NCBI RefSeq assembly: GCF_000159995.1
Contig: NZ_GG700643.1
Location: forward strand, 737,195-801,194
Direction: 5' to 3'
Origin: Alloprevotella tannerae ATCC 51259
GTDB lineage: Bacteria; Bacteroidota; Bacteroidia; Bacteroidales; Bacteroidaceae
DNA length: 64,000 nt
Below are positions 9,141 through 18,475 of this stretch, piece by piece (position 1 is the first letter of the stretch; the number at the start of each line of letters is the position of its first letter). The translations under genes were made by a program, and so were the position numbers. The notes beneath the pieces are model-generated. The model was not told the origin of the DNA and did no database searches. It saw only the letters and a list, made by a program, of their open reading frames with translations.

Positions 9141-10295
9141 ATGGACGATTTTTACCCCACCGAACCCAGTCTTCGAGGTCTGAGCGCCTCCGGCTGTGGC
9201 CGTCAGGACAAGCAACTTAATACATACGACTATCTCTCAGATGTTCCCGGCAATGTTGCCACGACCGACCTCGTCGAAGTGCAATTCAAGAACACGCGAA
9301 AGGGTTATTATCATAACGACAACCATTTAGACCTCGTCAAAGGCGATCAAGTGGCCGTCGAGTCTAATCCCGGTCACGACATCGGCGTCGTTACGCTCAC
9401 CGGGCAATTGGTTTTGGCCCAGTTGAAAAAGGCCGGATTGAAGGCCAACAACGAAATACGCCGCGTCTATCGCAAAGCCCGCCCGAGCGATTTGGAAAAA
9501 TTTGAAGAAGCCAAAGCCCGTGAGCACCAAACGATGATCCGCTCCCGCCAGATTGCGAAAGAGTTGGAGCTGGATATGAAAATCGGCGACGTGGAGTTTC
9601 AAGGCGACGGCAACAAAGCGATTTTCTATTACATCGCCGATGCCCGCGTCGACTTCCGCAAACTAATCCGTGTCTTAGCCGATGAATTTCACGTCCGCAT
9701 CGAGATGCGCCAGATCGGAGCACGTCAAGAGGCCGGACGCATCGGCGGCATTGGTCCCTGTGGTCGCGAACTCTGCTGCGCAACGTGGATGAAGAGCTTC
9801 AATTCCGTTTCAACCGCCGCCGTACGTTGCCAAGATATTTTCCCGAATCCCCAAAAGTTGGCCGGTCAGTGTGCAAAACTGAAGTGCTGTATGAACTATG
9901 AGGTCGACACCTACATAGATGCCGGCAAGAAACTCCCACCGCGCGATGTCACGCTGGAGACGGCCGACGCCACGTTCTATTATTATAAAGCCGATATCTT
10001 GACGGGGATGATCACGTATAGTACCGATAAGCGCTTGGCGGCCAATCTCGTCGTCATTTCTGCCGAACGCGCGCTCGAAGTGATTAGAATCAACAAAGAA
10101 GGCGGTAAGCCCGAGCGCTTAGATAGCGAAGCCGTTGTTGTAGAGACGCGCCCCGCCGACCTTTTGGAGCAAGATAGCCTGACGCGCTTTGATAAAAAAC
10201 GCAAGAAAGACCATCGCCGCCACAACGGCAACCGCTCCGGCAATCGCCAGCGTCGGTCCGGCAAGGACGAAGCTCGCAAGAAGCCCGAAGCATGA
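9141..10295 (+). CDS. ricT: PSP1/RicT-like iron-sulfur protein
   Basis: A 384-residue PSP1-domain protein. The C-terminal PSP1 region carries the Cys pattern GPCGRELCC then CAKLKCCMNYE, which binds a 4Fe-4S cluster in characterised RicT/YaaT proteins. In Bacillus, RicT works with RicA and RicF in RNA processing; Bacteroidetes commonly have RicT alone, and no partner is seen here. The C-terminal 30 residues are very basic (KKRKKDHRRH and after), suggesting nucleic-acid contact. The stop codon overlaps the gldH start (ATGA), so translation is coupled. Confidence 0.88.
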   Translation: MDDFYPTEPSLRGLSASGCGRQDKQLNTYDYLSDVPGNVATTDLVEVQFKNTRKGYYHNDNHLDLVKGDQVAVESNPGHDIGVVTLTGQLVLAQLKKAGLKANNEIRRVYRKARPSDLEKFEEAKAREHQTMIRSRQIAKELELDMKIGDVEFQGDGNKAIFYYIADARVDFRKLIRVLADEFHVRIEMRQIGARQEAGRIGGIGPCGRELCCATWMKSFNSVSTAAVRCQDIFPNPQKLAGQCAKLKCCMNYEVDTYIDAGKKLPPRDVTLETADATFYYYKADILTGMITYSTDKRLAANLVVISAERALEVIRINKEGGKPERLDSEAVVVETRPADLLEQDSLTRFDKKRKKDHRRHNGNRSGNRQRRSGKDEARKKPEA

Positions 10296-10753
10296 GACCC
10301 TTTGCTTTCGCCCTGCTCCTTTCGCTGCTTCTCGTAGCCTGCAATCGCCACCACGTAGCCAAATTTTCTTATCGCTCTACGCCCGTCGACGGGTGGGAGA
10401 GTGCCGATACCCTCATCTTCCCCATTGATTCGCTGCCGGCCGATGGCCGATATGCCTTGACCATCGGCGTGCGCACCTCGTCGGCCTACCCGTATCCGTT
10501 TCGCACACTGGCCCTGAGCATCGAGGCGCGCTTTCTTTCGCAGGCGCGCTACGCAGATACGATCTACTGCTCACTGACCGATCACGAAGGAGATGTGAGT
10601 GGCAAGGGCGTAAGTGTCTACCAATATTCCTTCCCCGTCGATACCTTTCAGCTTCATCGCGGTGCGCGAGGCACGATTACGATTCACCACATCATGCGGC
10701 GCAACCTGCTGCCCGGCGTCTCCGATGTCGGCATCCGTTTAGAGCGTCTTTAA
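10292..10753 (+). CDS. gldH: Gliding motility lipoprotein GldH
   Basis: A 153-residue lipoprotein: signal peptide with lipobox LLVAC (Cys17), then the GldH pattern with DGWESADTLIFPIDSLPADGRY, YPYPFRTLALSIEARF and the conserved tail IHHIMRRNLLPGVSDVGIRLE. GldH is needed for gliding in Flavobacterium. In non-gliding Bacteroidales it occurs beside ricT, as here, and its role is unclear. It overlaps ricT by 4 nt. A small hairpin (AGAGCG/CGCTCT) overlaps the stop codon, without a good T run. Confidence 0.85.
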   Translation: MRPFAFALLLSLLLVACNRHHVAKFSYRSTPVDGWESADTLIFPIDSLPADGRYALTIGVRTSSAYPYPFRTLALSIEARFLSQARYADTIYCSLTDHEGDVSGKGVSVYQYSFPVDTFQLHRGARGTITIHHIMRRNLLPGVSDVGIRLERL

Positions 10754-11113
10754 GGCGCTCTGTATCGCTTTGGGACGCCGCATTTTGGGTTTTACGCATT
10801 TTTGTAGGCAGTTGTGCTTGCGGCCCTTCCCGATTTCTTTTCTTTTCTCGCACTCATCATCGCCGCGGCACCCGTGAAGAGCCTCGGCGGCTTGTTTTTT
10901 ATTCCTAAGGCCCATTTTGGGGCAACGAATCAGCCTTTGTGTGATTGATAAGAGGTCGCTCCGCCCTCTTTTCGGCTTCATTTTTTTGTGTGATAATAAG
11001 ATGTTGAAACACGATTGTTTCAATCTCTTTTTATTTGCTCCGTATTTTATTTTTCAAGGGGTGTTTTGTCGCCCTTTTGCATTTACATAAAAGTGGCGAA
11101 GTTTCAGGCATAT

Positions 11114-11223
11114 TGTTTTTTATCACGACAATAAAGGTTTGCGCTCGTGATAAAAAAGGTTTGTGCTCGTGATGAAAAAGGTTTACGCTCGTGAGCGCAA
11201 ACTTCCTGCGTGGGAAATCGTCG
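11114..11223. repeat. 22-bp-period array, family 1
   Basis: Three good units start at 11136, 11158 and 11180 (GGTTTGCGCTCGTGATAAAA and variants), exactly 22 bp apart. They are preceded by an inverted TTTTTTATCACGA half-unit and followed by a diverged unit (CTTCCTGCGTGGGAAATCGT). The left part forms an inverted repeat around TTTATCACGACAATAAA. Confidence 0.85.
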
Positions 11224-11312
11224 GTTCAACTATTTGTGTTTTAGGATGTAATAAGGCGATTCGCAGTCGTCAATTTTGGGGCCTTCCTCGTTGCGTATTC
11301 ATTTGCGATTGT

Positions 11313-11434
11313 TTTTGAAAGACCAACCCTAAGGGGTTGTCAGAGGTGAGATGCGTTAGGCAGGATTAAAGCGCTTCGCCCTTTAACCCTGCCCTGCCAA
11401 AAGGCTAACCCCGATGGGGTTATTTGCGGCGGGA
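11313..11434 (-). repeat. REP/MITE-like three-hairpin element, copy A
   Basis: Read on the plus strand: GAAAGACCAACCCTAAGGGG with hairpin CCAACCCTAAGGGGTTG, a central hairpin pairing TTAAAGCGC-type arms with GCCCTTTAA inside CAGG/CCTG, then CCTGCCAAAAGGC and hairpin AACCCCGATGGGGTT followed by ATTTGCGGCGGGA. Copies B and D carry the same parts in the opposite orientation, so this copy is labelled minus. Confidence 0.85.
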
Positions 11435-12044
11435 ATCGTTGGCGGGTCAGCTTGTGTGGGATGTTGGGCGTGTTTGATGGGGTTGTTTGGGGACGTGCGG
11501 GTGCGGAAATAGGATGGAGGGCTTGATGTTTTAATCTTTGATGTTGTAAGTATGAGGTTTGATAGGGTTATTTTAGGCGGGAAGCGTTCAGAAATCGATT
11601 AGTATGGAATATGGTGCAAGTTTGATGGGTGGAGTAGAGGCGGGCGGCATTGATGGTTGGGCTTGTAGGAAAGAGGTCATACGTTTTGACGGGTACATTG
11701 ATGGATGTTGTGCAATATATTGAGTTCGTCATTATGTAAAAATGAGTCGAGTCGGTCGCCGGTCGGTGAGGGGTTAAATTCGTCCTTTTTGTCCCCTGAA
11801 ATGAGGAGGCACGTATGAGATAAAAATTGATGATAGTGTCCTTCAAACCCCGATATCAGAATGCGAAAATTTTTTGTAGACTTTTTTATTTCACATATTC
11901 TCGCTTCAAATTTTCTTCTTTGCTTGCTAATTGTCAGTTATCCGGGGCTGATTGCTGACAGGACTTCACACATAGGTGGTTAAAGTGTAAAGTCGACAAT
12001 ACAAAGTTTAACATACTTGTGTGCGTGTCATTCAAAATTCTTGC

Positions 12045-12052
12045 TACTTTTG
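12045..12052 (+). promoter_or_regulatory. -7 box of the LTA-synthase-like gene
   Basis: TACTTTTG matches TAnnTTTG perfectly, 19 nt before the ATG at 12072. A TTGT at 12018-12021 is a possible -33 element. Confidence 0.6.
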
Positions 12053-12071
12053 CCTCCCGAAAGACACATCA

Positions 12072-14027
12072 ATGAAGAAGCACCTGACCTTGTTAACCTA
12101 CTTAGCGACAGCCCACCTCGGTGGGCTTGTCTGCTTGATGATTTTCCGCCTCTGTTTTTATCTTTCTCTGCAATCGGCTTTGGCTGCTGAGACGACGCCG
12201 GCTTGGCCCGCTTTCTTGCGCGGCCTTTGGATGGACAACGTTGTCGGTTCTTACCTCATGCTCCTGCCCTTGTCGGTAGCGCTGGTCGCCCGGCTTTGCG
12301 GTTTTTCCGGCAAAGGTCTGCTGCGCTTCCTGAATATCTGGCTGGGCAGTCTCTACGCTTTGGCCTTTGCGGCTGCAGCGGCCAACATTCCCTTTTATAA
12401 TTACTTTAATCAGTCTCTCAACTCCACGATTTGGCAGTGGGCCGCCTATCCTTCGCAGACGATAGGTATGCTCTTCGGGGAAGCATCTTGGTGGAAATAT
12501 ATCGCTTTATGGGCCGTCGTGACGGCTGCTTACGCTTATGGCCTTTACCGGCTGCGCAGGTATTTCCTGCATTATTTGTCTGCTTTGCCAAAAACTTGGC
12601 GGGCGCGCGGCCTTTGTTTGCTGCTGTGGCTGCCTGTCTGCGGACTTTGCGTGCTGGGCGCGCGAGGGCGTTTAGGTTATAACCCGGTTAAGAGTAGCGT
12701 AGTCTATTATTGTGATAATGCAGATTTGAACAATTTGGGGCTGAATGCGACTTTTAGTCTGATCAGCAGCACGCTTGACGATGCTCGTAAAGAGAATCGG
12801 CCCGTGCAACTGATGGATGAAAACGCTGCGCTCGCTTTTGTGCGCCGGGATTTGGGGCGCAGCGGACTGCCCGGCATCTCTCCGCTGGCACAAGTCGTAC
12901 GTCCTGAGGGCGAGCCCCGCTATGATAACGTCGTAGTCGTCTTTATGGAGTCGATGAGTACGAAGTTTATGGGCACATTTGGCAACCCTTCGCATCTTAC
13001 ACCAACCCTTGACAGCCTCTTTGCCCAAGGTTTGAGTTTTGAAAATTGCTATTCGGCCGGCAATCATACGAACCAAGGCGTCTATGCTACGCTCTACGGC
13101 TTTCCGGCCCAACTCAAACGCAACATGATGCGCGGCTCCGTCGTGCCTCGCTACGCCGGACTGCCCACCGTATTGCGAGAAAAGGGCTACCAAACGCTGT
13201 TCTTTATTCCTCATGAGGGACAGTATGATAACATGAACGCCTTCTTGCGGACCAATGGCTTTGCCGAAGTTTATGCGCAAGAAGACTATCCGCGCGATAA
13301 GGTTGTCAATCATTTTGGTGTTTCAGATGATTACCTCTTTTCTTATGCGCTACCCATCATCAATCAGCGTGCACGCAGCGGAAAGCCTTTCTTTGCGACG
13401 ATTTTGACCGTTTCGAATCATCCGCCTTACATCATTCCGCCCGATTTTCACCCCAAAAGTAAGCAGATAGAAGACCAAATCGTAGAATATGCCGATTGGA
13501 GCATCGGCAAGTTTATGGCCGAGGCTCGCAAACAACCTTGGTTTGCACATACGTTGTTTGTCTTTGTCGGCGATCACGGCAAACGCATCGAGCATCTGCC
13601 TACTGACGGCCTGATTCTGCCGGAAAGTTGCAACCACGTGCCCCTTATTATATATGGTGCGGGATTGCCGCGCGAGCAACGCAAAGATTTTGCGGGGCAA
13701 GTGGACATTGCGCCGACCATATTGGGCCTGCTACGCCTGCCTTACGTGCAAAACAACTTTGGCGTGGACTTGACAACGCGCCGCCGCGAAGCTATTTTCT
13801 ATTCGGCCGATAATGTGGTGGCCGCACGCAATGCCGAGTATCTGTATCTTTATAGTCCGGACGCTGAACGGGCGTATACTTACGCTGTAGATCAAGGAAA
13901 GTATCGCCCGATTGCGGAGAACGAGGCCACGCGCAAGTTGCGTATGCTCGTCTTTGCCAACTTGCAGACGGCCGCTAAACTCGTACGTGAAAAGCAGACG
14001 ATTGATCGGAAAGCGGCGCGGCATTAA
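12072..14027 (+). CDS. LTA synthase family sulfatase-fold membrane protein
   Basis: A 651-residue inner-membrane enzyme of the lipoteichoic-acid-synthase / phosphoglycerol transferase family. The first ~200 residues carry about five membrane helices. The extracytoplasmic sulfatase-fold domain begins at YDNVVVVFMESMSTKFMG, where metal-binding Glu and a nucleophile-position residue are expected, followed by NCYSAGNHTNQGVYATLYG. The metal-site motif FVFVGDHGKRIEH lies near residue 500. ATG 12072 is chosen because it precedes the first helix; the frame extends in phase to 12021. Gram-negative members modify envelope glycans or lipids with phosphoglycerol or phosphoethanolamine; the substrate here is unknown. 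Confidence 0.85.
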   Translation: MKKHLTLLTYLATAHLGGLVCLMIFRLCFYLSLQSALAAETTPAWPAFLRGLWMDNVVGSYLMLLPLSVALVARLCGFSGKGLLRFLNIWLGSLYALAFAAAAANIPFYNYFNQSLNSTIWQWAAYPSQTIGMLFGEASWWKYIALWAVVTAAYAYGLYRLRRYFLHYLSALPKTWRARGLCLLLWLPVCGLCVLGARGRLGYNPVKSSVVYYCDNADLNNLGLNATFSLISSTLDDARKENRPVQLMDENAALAFVRRDLGRSGLPGISPLAQVVRPEGEPRYDNVVVVFMESMSTKFMGTFGNPSHLTPTLDSLFAQGLSFENCYSAGNHTNQGVYATLYGFPAQLKRNMMRGSVVPRYAGLPTVLREKGYQTLFFIPHEGQYDNMNAFLRTNGFAEVYAQEDYPRDKVVNHFGVSDDYLFSYALPIINQRARSGKPFFATILTVSNHPPYIIPPDFHPKSKQIEDQIVEYADWSIGKFMAEARKQPWFAHTLFVFVGDHGKRIEHLPTDGLILPESCNHVPLIIYGAGLPREQRKDFAGQVDIAPTILGLLRLPYVQNNFGVDLTTRRREAIFYSADNVVAARNAEYLYLYSPDAERAYTYAVDQGKYRPIAENEATRKLRMLVFANLQTAAKLVREKQTIDRKAARH

Positions 14028-14196
14028 GGTGGCAACCGTGTGCGTCCTCAGATCTGTTGCGACCGACTTTCGCTTTCTCGATCACAGCTTGATGCTTTTA
14101 TAGATACATTGCGCTGCAGCGCCGCTCATACTGCGTAGAACTATAATAAATGAATAAAAAAAGGGGATAAAAGGTTGTTGTTTCCAACTAAATATA

Positions 14197-14204
14197 TACT
14201 TTTG
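14197..14204 (+). promoter_or_regulatory. -7 box of the envelope cluster
   Basis: TACTTTTG, 31 nt before the ATG at 14236, with TTG-rich sequence (TTGTTGTTT) about 20 nt upstream as the likely -33 region. Confidence 0.6.
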
Positions 14205-14235
14205 CTGTCGTAACCAAAGAAATAAAAATTGAGCT

Positions 14236-14727
14236 ATGAAAAGATTCTTATTAGCCGCTCTCTTGTTCGCAGGCTTTGCTTGCGCAAGCTTTGCACAACT
14301 TCCCGCCATTCAGTTGAAAGACATAAATGGCAAAGCAGTCCGCACGGATACGCTTTCGAATGGAGGAAAACCTATCGTGATCAGCTTCTTCGCAACTTGG
14401 TGCAAACCTTGTAACCGCGAATTGAAGGCCATCCAAGAGGTATATGAGGACTGGCAACAAGAGACCGGTGTTCGCATTATTGCGATTTCAATTGATGAGG
14501 GTCAGAATATTCAGAAAGTGAAGCCGCTCGTAGATGGTTATGGGTGGGAATATCAGATCTTGCTGGATCCTAACTCTGACTTCCGCCGCGCAATGGGCGT
14601 GAATCTCATTCCGCACTCCTTCATTATCGATGGCAATGGCAAAGTAGCTTACAGCCACAGTGGATATACGGAGGGCGCAGAGGCAGAACTCTACGAGAAA
14701 GTCAAAGAAATAGCCGGCGTAAAATAA
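14236..14727 (+). CDS. TlpA/ResA-type periplasmic thioredoxin
   Basis: A 163-residue exported thioredoxin-fold protein. A signal peptide (MKRFLLAALLFAGFACASFA, cleavage before Gln) precedes an AhpC/TlpA domain with redox motif WCKPC in FFATWCKPCNREL, RIIAISIDEGQN, and the cis-Pro segment NLIPHSFIIDGNGKV. It is expected to reduce or exchange disulfides in the periplasm. The following barrel, CXXC lipoprotein and sorting-domain protein run in the same direction. A hairpin at 14737-14772 may attenuate read-through. Confidence 0.88.
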   Translation: MKRFLLAALLFAGFACASFAQLPAIQLKDINGKAVRTDTLSNGGKPIVISFFATWCKPCNRELKAIQEVYEDWQQETGVRIIAISIDEGQNIQKVKPLVDGYGWEYQILLDPNSDFRRAMGVNLIPHSFIIDGNGKVAYSHSGYTEGAEAELYEKVKEIAGVK

Positions 14728-14736
14728 CTTTAATGA

Positions 14737-14775
14737 GCGCTTGTCGTAGGGTGAAAACGCTGCGACAAGTGCCTT
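14737..14775 (+). terminator. Hairpin between thioredoxin and barrel genes
   Basis: GCGCTTGTCGTA and TGCGACAAGTGC form a 12-bp stem with one wobble or mismatch and a 12-nt loop. The following CTTGTTGTTT is a poor T tract, so this may be a partial terminator or a processing site. Confidence 0.5.
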
Positions 14776-14785
14776 GTTGTTTATT

Positions 14786-16522
14786 ATGAATAGATTTTAC
14801 ATAAGCCTATTGGCATTGGCTACTGCACTTCCTGCTTTGGCGCAGGAAAATGGCGACGAGGGCGGTAAGTTGAAACTCGTCGGTAGCGTGCAGAGCGATA
14901 TTCTGATTCCGCAAGAGGATAAAAAGATTGGTACGGGCTCTTATAAAGAATGGGCGCGCACCAATACTTTCGCCGAATTACACTTGATGAGCAAGTATGT
15001 AGAGGCCGGCACGCGTTTCGAGTTTACAAAGCATCCGCTGCCGGGCTTTGAGAAAGATTACGGCGGTTGGGGTATTCCTTACTTCTACGTAAAAGGTCAT
15101 TATAAATGGGCTGAATTGACGCTTGGCGACAACTACGATCAATTTGGTTCGGGCTTTATCTTCCGTACTTACGAAGAACGTAGCCTCGGCATCGACAATT
15201 CGCTGCGCGGCGCACGTCTTGTGTTGCGCCCCTTCAAAGGCGTTACGCTGAAAGCCCTCACGGGTAAGCAGCGCCGCTATTGGAATCACAACAAGAGTTG
15301 GATTACCGGCGCCGATGTAGAGTTGAATTTAGACCAATGGGTGAAGTCGTTGCGCGAGCACAATACTTATCTTACGCTCGGCTTGTCGGCTGTGACGAAA
15401 CACGAAGGCGACGAGGATATTCTTGCGCTCCGCCCCACGGGCCAAAAGGATGCGTTTGGTAATGATATAATGGGAAACTACAAGCTTAACCTGCCGAAAA
15501 ACGTAGGCGGCTTCGACGTGCGCGCCAACTTGCAGAAGGGCGGCTTCAACGTGTTGGCCGAATACGCGCAGAAGAGCCAAGATCCCAGTTTCGACAATGG
15601 CTATATTTATCGTCAAGGTCGTGCGGCGATGCTGTCGGCTTCTTATTCGATGAAAGGCATCAGCGCTTTGCTGCAAATCAAACGCAGCGAAGATATGAGT
15701 TGGCGCAGTCGTCGCACGATGACGGGTACGTCTTCATTCATCAATCACCTGCCCGCGTTCTCTATGCAGCAAACTTACGCGCTTGCGGCGCTCTATCCGT
15801 ATGCTACGCAAAACGTACCGGGCGAGTGGGCTTTCCAAGGCGAATTCGGTTACCAATTTAAGCGTCACACGGCGCTGGGTGGCAAATACGGTATGCACGT
15901 AAAGGTAAACGCTTCCCACATTCGCGGTATTGAGACGCAGCCGCTCGTTGATGCAGCGGGCAAACCCATCACCGAGCTCAAAGGTACGGACGGCTATACC
16001 TCAAAATTCTTTGGTATGGGTAAGCAAACCTATTTCCAAGACATCAATGTCCAGGTTGAGAAGAAGCTTTCGAAGAAGTTTAAGTTGAACTTGATGTACT
16101 TGAACCAACGCTACAACAAGACAGTCGTAGAAGGCGAGGGTGGCACCATAAAATCCAACGTCTTTATCGCAGAAGGCAAGTACCAATTCAATCGTAAGTT
16201 TACCTTGCGTGGAGAAGCGCAATACCTACATACGAAACAGGATCAAAAAGATTGGGTTTTCGGCTTGTTAGAACTTTCTTTCATGCCCAACTGGATGTTT
16301 ACAATTTCCGACCAATACAATGCGCACGTTCCTGATGCCTCAAATCCCGGACATGAGAACGCCGTACATTTCTATATGGCCTCCGTTTGCTACACGAACG
16401 GCCCGCACCGTTTGCAAGTGAGCTATGGTAAGACCCGTGCAGGCTTCAATTGTTCCGGCGGTGTCTGCCGTTGGGTTCCCGCGCAAAAGGGCGTGCAGAT
16501 TTCCTACAACTTTGGTTTTTAA
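14786..16522 (+). CDS. DUF6029-like outer-membrane beta-barrel protein
   Basis: A 578-residue exported protein. The signal peptide ends ALPALAQ. The rest is an alternating-hydrophobicity barrel: YVEAGTRFEFT, WAELTLGDNYDQFGSGFIFR, ARLVLRPFKGVTLKALTGKQ, and a terminal strand ending KGVQISYNFGF with a C-terminal Phe. The pattern around GDNYDQFGSGF is characteristic of a Bacteroidales family annotated DUF6029. ATG 14786 is preferred to an in-frame TTG at 14774. It is followed 3 nt later by the Omp28-like gene. Ligand unknown. Confidence 0.75.
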   Translation: MNRFYISLLALATALPALAQENGDEGGKLKLVGSVQSDILIPQEDKKIGTGSYKEWARTNTFAELHLMSKYVEAGTRFEFTKHPLPGFEKDYGGWGIPYFYVKGHYKWAELTLGDNYDQFGSGFIFRTYEERSLGIDNSLRGARLVLRPFKGVTLKALTGKQRRYWNHNKSWITGADVELNLDQWVKSLREHNTYLTLGLSAVTKHEGDEDILALRPTGQKDAFGNDIMGNYKLNLPKNVGGFDVRANLQKGGFNVLAEYAQKSQDPSFDNGYIYRQGRAAMLSASYSMKGISALLQIKRSEDMSWRSRRTMTGTSSFINHLPAFSMQQTYALAALYPYATQNVPGEWAFQGEFGYQFKRHTALGGKYGMHVKVNASHIRGIETQPLVDAAGKPITELKGTDGYTSKFFGMGKQTYFQDINVQVEKKLSKKFKLNLMYLNQRYNKTVVEGEGGTIKSNVFIAEGKYQFNRKFTLRGEAQYLHTKQDQKDWVFGLLELSFMPNWMFTISDQYNAHVPDASNPGHENAVHFYMASVCYTNGPHRLQVSYGKTRAGFNCSGGVCRWVPAQKGVQISYNFGF

Positions 16523-16525
16523 GAT

Positions 16526-17311
16526 ATGAAGATAAAGAATTTTTTGCTCCTGAGTTTGGCAGCCGTTGCCTTTGCAGCGTGCGACAATATTAGTGAGTCT
16601 GAGCGCTACGGTAAAGATCCCGTTGATGTGCAAAAAGCTAAGAACGTCTTGATCGAAGATTTTACCGGACAGAAATGTATTAACTGTCCGAAAGCTACGG
16701 ATGTTATTCACGAGTTGCAAGGCCTTTACGGCGAAGATCACGTTATCGCCGTTGCCATTCACGGTGGTGCCTTGTCGCTCCCCGAAACGAATCCGAAGGG
16801 TTTGGCTACGGAGCAAGGAAAAGCCTATCACGAACATTGGAACGTGACGACGTGGCCGAAAGGAAAGATTGATCGCGGCGAGAACTTGGAGTTCACTTCT
16901 TGGAGTGCTGAAGTTGTGAAGCGCTTACAGATGAAGCCGGCCGTAGACTTAGATTTGTCCGGCACGACTTACGACGCAGCATCACGCAAGTTAAACGTTG
17001 CCGTGAAGATGACCGGCAATGAAGCCGTCGAAGGCAAGTTGCAGATCTGGCTCATCGAAGATAATATCGTCTTACCTCAACAGATGCCTGACGGAAGTCT
17101 GAATAAGAACTACGTGCACAACCACGTGTTCCGCGCCAGCGTCAACGAGCCTTACGGAACGCCCGTTACGGTAGCCAAGGCAGCCAGCGAAACGAAGCAG
17201 TTCGACTACACTCTGGCTGATAAATACAAGCCGGAGAATGTGAGTGTCGTAGCTTTCGTCTACAACGATGCCGGTGGCGTCCTGCAAGTCATCAAAAAGA
17301 AAATCCAATAA
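16526..17311 (+). CDS. Omp28-related outer membrane lipoprotein
   Basis: A 261-residue lipoprotein: a signal peptide with AACDN lipobox, then the Omp28 family thioredoxin-like domain with NVLIEDFTGQKCINCPKATD. The CINC is a CXXC motif, suggesting a thiol-disulfide role. The segment VIAVAIHGGALSLPE and the C-terminal VVAFVYNDAGGVLQVI are typical of Omp28-related proteins. It lies 3 nt after the barrel gene and 16 nt before the sorting-domain protein, so the three are probably one unit. Confidence 0.85.
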   Translation: MKIKNFLLLSLAAVAFAACDNISESERYGKDPVDVQKAKNVLIEDFTGQKCINCPKATDVIHELQGLYGEDHVIAVAIHGGALSLPETNPKGLATEQGKAYHEHWNVTTWPKGKIDRGENLEFTSWSAEVVKRLQMKPAVDLDLSGTTYDAASRKLNVAVKMTGNEAVEGKLQIWLIEDNIVLPQQMPDGSLNKNYVHNHVFRASVNEPYGTPVTVAKAASETKQFDYTLADKYKPENVSVVAFVYNDAGGVLQVIKKKIQ

Positions 17312-17327
17312 TAAATTTGAGTGTAAT

Positions 17328-17996
17328 ATGAAAAAGATTCTATCCATTTTAGCCCTGTTTGCTTGCGGCGTATTCGCAGCACAGGCACAAGTCGACAAGA
17401 CTTTGCAGTTCGTAGATAAGGAAGGCAAGGTCGTTGAAAACGGCGCAGAGCTGACTTTAACTGAAGTTGAGGCGCCTTGGGGCGATGATCAGATCGTTTT
17501 GCCCTTGTCAGTGAAGAACACGAAGAATGCAAAGGCGGGCGTGCGTCTTATCTTCAATATTATGCAGATTGATAACGGCGCCATCCAAGTTTGTTTCCCT
17601 TCAGAATGTACTTCTAACAGCGAAGCAAAAGAGTATATTACAAAACCTGGTACGATGGATGCCGGCGAAGTGAAGGAGATGGCTACTGAATGGTTGCCCA
17701 CAGCAAAAGGCAAGTGCGTTGCGACGTTCCAATTGCAATATTACGAGCCGACAGCGGGGGGCGAGCCGACTTATATGAACGGCCCGAAAATTAAAGTAAC
17801 GTTTGATTATAACCCGACGAGTGTAACCAACGTGAAGGTTGGCAACGTTCTGATGGACGTATACGACACGGCGGGCAAGATGGTCTTGACCAATGCGAAG
17901 AAGAGCGATGTAATCGGTCTGACGCGCGGCGTTTACATCTGCAAGACGAAGGTAAACGGCAAGCCCGGTAAGGTTGAAAAGATCTTAGTGCGCTAA
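17328..17996 (+). CDS. T9SS cargo protein with type A sorting domain
   Basis: A 222-residue secreted protein. Signal peptide MKKILSILALFACGVFAAQA, an unrecognised beta-rich body (res ~20-160), and a C-terminal type A sorting domain: VKVGNVLMDVYDTAGKMVLT, then GLTRGVYICKTKVNGKPGKV and a terminal KILVR. Such domains direct cargo through the T9SS, whose core genes lie 2.2-8.4 kb downstream. ATG 17328 is chosen because the frame back to 17268 overlaps the Omp28 gene and lacks a signal peptide. Confidence 0.82.
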   Translation: MKKILSILALFACGVFAAQAQVDKTLQFVDKEGKVVENGAELTLTEVEAPWGDDQIVLPLSVKNTKNAKAGVRLIFNIMQIDNGAIQVCFPSECTSNSEAKEYITKPGTMDAGEVKEMATEWLPTAKGKCVATFQLQYYEPTAGGEPTYMNGPKIKVTFDYNPTSVTNVKVGNVLMDVYDTAGKMVLTNAKKSDVIGLTRGVYICKTKVNGKPGKVEKILVR

Positions 17997-18475
17997 ATTT
18001 AATCATTCCGTCGGCGCTTTTTTCAAGTCATATTGGAGAGTGATTCTGAAAAGCGAAGATTTAGGCGGATGATCGCTTTATAACGGACGCGAAGCAGCAT
18101 CTTTGGTGCTGTCCGCGCCCGTTTCTTTTTTGGCTGTTCTCCTTATGCAAGGCGCCAATGGCCGTTAGGCCTTAGTAGCGTTGGCCTTGATGAGGCGAAA
18201 AGTTGCGATGTGGTAAAGCATCGCGCCCTTTTCCTTTCGGCCTTCCCGTTTTCGTCAGCCTTTCGCAGTAGCCGGGCGGCGTATGCTCCTTGCGTCAGCC
18301 GCTTAATTTGATGCCTTGTCCGCTGAAGGCCGCTTTTGACCAAGCCCATCCTACTTTTTACCTGCCCGTAGTCGCCGTCGGAACGCTTCTCGTTGTGGGC
18401 GCTCCATATTTATATAGAGGAGCGACGAAAAAGTTTGATTAAAGCCTTATTATTGCACAAAATAACACGATTTAA
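17997..18475. other. Intergenic region, nothing definite
   Basis: About 480 bp after the sorting-domain gene. A possible hairpin around CAGCATCTTTGGTGCTG (near 18090-18115) is followed by GTTTCTTTTTT and may serve as a terminator. No gene or 21/22-bp array was found. Confidence 0.45.

Larger units (their letters stand above)
10754..12044. other. Long intergenic region with array and REP-like element
   Basis: About 1.3 kb without a convincing gene. It contains a family 1 22-bp array (11114-11223), a three-hairpin REP-like element (11313-11434) and a G-rich stretch from about 11440 to 11520. The right end holds the promoter of the next gene. Confidence 0.65.

Noticed and set aside
12672-13313. 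A 213-codon minus-strand frame
   Set aside because: Shadow of the LTA-synthase-like gene, whose sulfatase motifs are in the plus frame.
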